The position numbers and the translations under genes were made by a program. Of a DNA stretch of 6,801 nucleotides, positions 5,684-6,801 are shown piece by piece (within the stretch, counting starts at the first letter, position 1; every line of letters begins with the position of its first letter). The stretch comes from an uncultured euryarchaeote (lineage in GTDB: Archaea > Thermoplasmatota > Poseidoniia > Poseidoniales > Poseidoniaceae): NCBI GenBank assembly GCA_937897365.1, contig CALCOP010000060.1, positions 1 to 6,801 on the forward strand. Direction: 5' to 3'. The notes under the pieces are model-generated. The model did no database searches. It was not told where the DNA came from and was given only the letters and a program-made list of their open reading frames with translations.

Positions 5684-6801
5684 ATGAATAATCCCGAAGT
5701 CATGGATTCTGCGCGCAGAGGCATATTCTTGGTTCTCCTGATGCTTTTCATGGTCTTGGCACCATTAGCGAACGCTGCTGATTCAGACGGTGATGGTATC
5801 GAAGATTCGGTTGATGATTGTCGGTTCGCAGCAGGAACTTCTACAGTTGATAGGGACGGTTGCCCTGACTCTGATGGCGATGGGATTTCTGATTTCAACG
5901 ACTCATGGAGCATCCCTAACCCGAACTTCACGAACGAGCAAATCATTTCCTCGAACAGTGACTACTACGATGTGGATTTCTCTCCTGATGGCAAGCACAT
6001 TGTAACGGCCGCAGAAGACGGATTTGTCCGTATTTGGAATGCGTCCACTCAGATTAACCTCCGTTCCGTTAACGCAGCCTCCAGTGGTGCAGTGACAACT
6101 ATCGATTGGTCTCCTGACGGCCTATACATCGCTGCAGGATACCCCGATGACGATACCATGGAAATATACCATGCCTCAAACTTGACCTCGGTTTACGGCA
6201 GCATTAGCGTCGATGTCGGGAGTAATGATTACCTCACCGACGTTAGGTTTAATCCGGACAGCGACCTTGTTGCGGTGTCGATTGGACGAGATAATGGAAA
6301 CAGTGGTACAAATGGACGCGTTTTGTTTGTTGATGTCACAGACGGGTCAATTCAAACTCAATATTTGAACCCGGGCGGCGAAGACCGTTTCTTTGCCTCT
6401 TCCTTTTCCCCGGACGGCCAATTCATCGCTATGGCTGGTAACGGTGACATCTACATATCCAATGTCTCCTCCGGCGCTACTGTTTACAGCATTAGCAGCC
6501 CCCCTTCTACGGTGAACGACATCGCATGGTCGCCAGATGGAAATTACATCGCGATGTGCGGAGGTTGGGAGGGGAGTTCTGCAAGCATAGACATGTACGA
6601 ATTCACGGGGTCAACTTGGAGCGTGGCTTATGGCGCTCAGACGACCACTTCATGTGCCTCCGTTGAGTTCAGTCCAGACGGTAGTCAGGTCGCTGTAGGC
6701 ATGTACTGGTATCTCGCAGACGCAGTAACGGCCTACATCGTCGATACTGATACGGGTACCACCATTGACTCTTTCAGCGGACCAAAAGATGGAAATTGCG
6801 G
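5684..6801 (+). CDS. Secreted TSP3-repeat and WD40 beta-propeller protein (3' end off the window)
   Basis: Exported protein, 372 residues visible without a stop codon. Residues 1-31 form a signal peptide: charged ARR (10-12), a hydrophobic core to Leu28, and ANA before Ala32 as a signal peptidase I site. Two thrombospondin type 3 calcium motifs follow, DSDGDGIED (33-41) and DSDGDGISD (62-70), joined by a loop with Cys46 and Cys60. WD40 blades then start near residue 90. SPDG-type turns recur at 100, 143, 190 (NPDS), 242, 283 and 330, spaced 41-52 residues apart, with VRIWNA typical of a blade end. A seventh blade may lie beyond the edge. The likely location is the cell surface or outside the cell; binding partner unknown. 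ATG 5684 is used; ATG 5702 (codon 7) is an alternative that keeps the signal peptide. It diverges from the STAND ATPase across 132 bases. Confidence 0.88.
   Translation, partial: MNNPEVMDSARRGIFLVLLMLFMVLAPLANAADSDGDGIEDSVDDCRFAAGTSTVDRDGCPDSDGDGISDFNDSWSIPNPNFTNEQIISSNSDYYDVDFSPDGKHIVTAAEDGFVRIWNASTQINLRSVNAASSGAVTTIDWSPDGLYIAAGYPDDDTMEIYHASNLTSVYGSISVDVGSNDYLTDVRFNPDSDLVAVSIGRDNGNSGTNGRVLFVDVTDGSIQTQYLNPGGEDRFFASSFSPDGQFIAMAGNGDIYISNVSSGATVYSISSPPSTVNDIAWSPDGNYIAMCGGWEGSSASIDMYEFTGSTWSVAYGAQTTTSCASVEFSPDGSQVAVGMYWYLADAVTAYIVDTDTGTTIDSFSGPKDGNC
5708..5719. repeat. Perfect 12-base palindrome near the start of the secreted-protein gene
   Basis: TCTGCGCGCAGA reads the same on both strands. It lies in the signal-peptide codons, 24 bases inside the ATG at 5684 or six inside the ATG at 5702. 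It could be an operator for a dimeric regulator, an mRNA hairpin, or chance from alternating GC codons. No second copy is evident in the window. Confidence 0.3.

Noticed and set aside
5704..5946. Upstream part of the minus-strand frame opposite the secreted protein, Ser/Pro/Glu rich
   Set aside because: It mirrors the Asp/Ser-rich TSP3 repeat coding on plus, which tends to leave the antisense frame open; not a gene.
1..6801. tRNA, rRNA, CRISPR array, insertion sequence, toxin-antitoxin pair or defence island
   Set aside because: No cloverleaf, regular spaced repeats, transposase or terminal inverted repeats, or nuclease-type effector was seen. The STAND ATPase alone does not make a defence system.

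Overview
This 6.8 kb window is a compact, fully coding stretch of about 48-50% GC by eye. It most resembles a marine Thermoplasmatota-type archaeon of the Marine Group II (Candidatus Poseidoniales) kind. The grounds are the secreted protein joining thrombospondin type 3 calcium repeats to a WD40 propeller, the soluble winged-helix/STAND ATPase, and very short intergenic gaps with Shine-Dalgarno (SD) sites on several genes. There is no rRNA or other phylogenetic marker, so the assignment is an inference; a marine bacterium is not excluded.

Layout, left to right. (1) A BolA-family gene (minus strand) runs off the left edge and is almost complete. (2) Diverging from it is a polytopic polysaccharide-flippase-type membrane protein (plus, 365-1852). 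(3) Its 3' end overlaps by 77 bases, tail to tail, a GT4 glycosyltransferase (minus, 1776-2864), which is the second gene of a likely two-gene operon behind ribulose-phosphate 3-epimerase (minus, 2879-3553). (4) Diverging from rpe is a thioredoxin (plus, 3670-3999). (5) One base beyond its stop codon is the stop of a convergent winged-helix/STAND ATPase (minus, 4001-5551). (6) Diverging from the ATPase is a secreted TSP3-WD40 protein (plus, 5684 to the right edge), cut off after six visible blades. The window thus alternates three divergent gaps of about 106-132 bases with two tail-to-tail junctions.

The flippase and glycosyltransferase plausibly serve cell-surface glycan or glycolipid assembly. 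Rpe belongs to the non-oxidative pentose phosphate pathway. BolA and thioredoxin are redox and iron-sulfur functions, but they are separated and need not be linked. The ATPase and the secreted propeller protein share one short divergent promoter region, so regulation of the latter by the former is a testable guess. I see no tRNA, rRNA, CRISPR array, insertion sequence or attachment site, and no clear undescribed multi-gene system. The least understood item is the DNA-binding STAND ATPase, which lacks sensor repeats, together with its divergent surface-protein partner.
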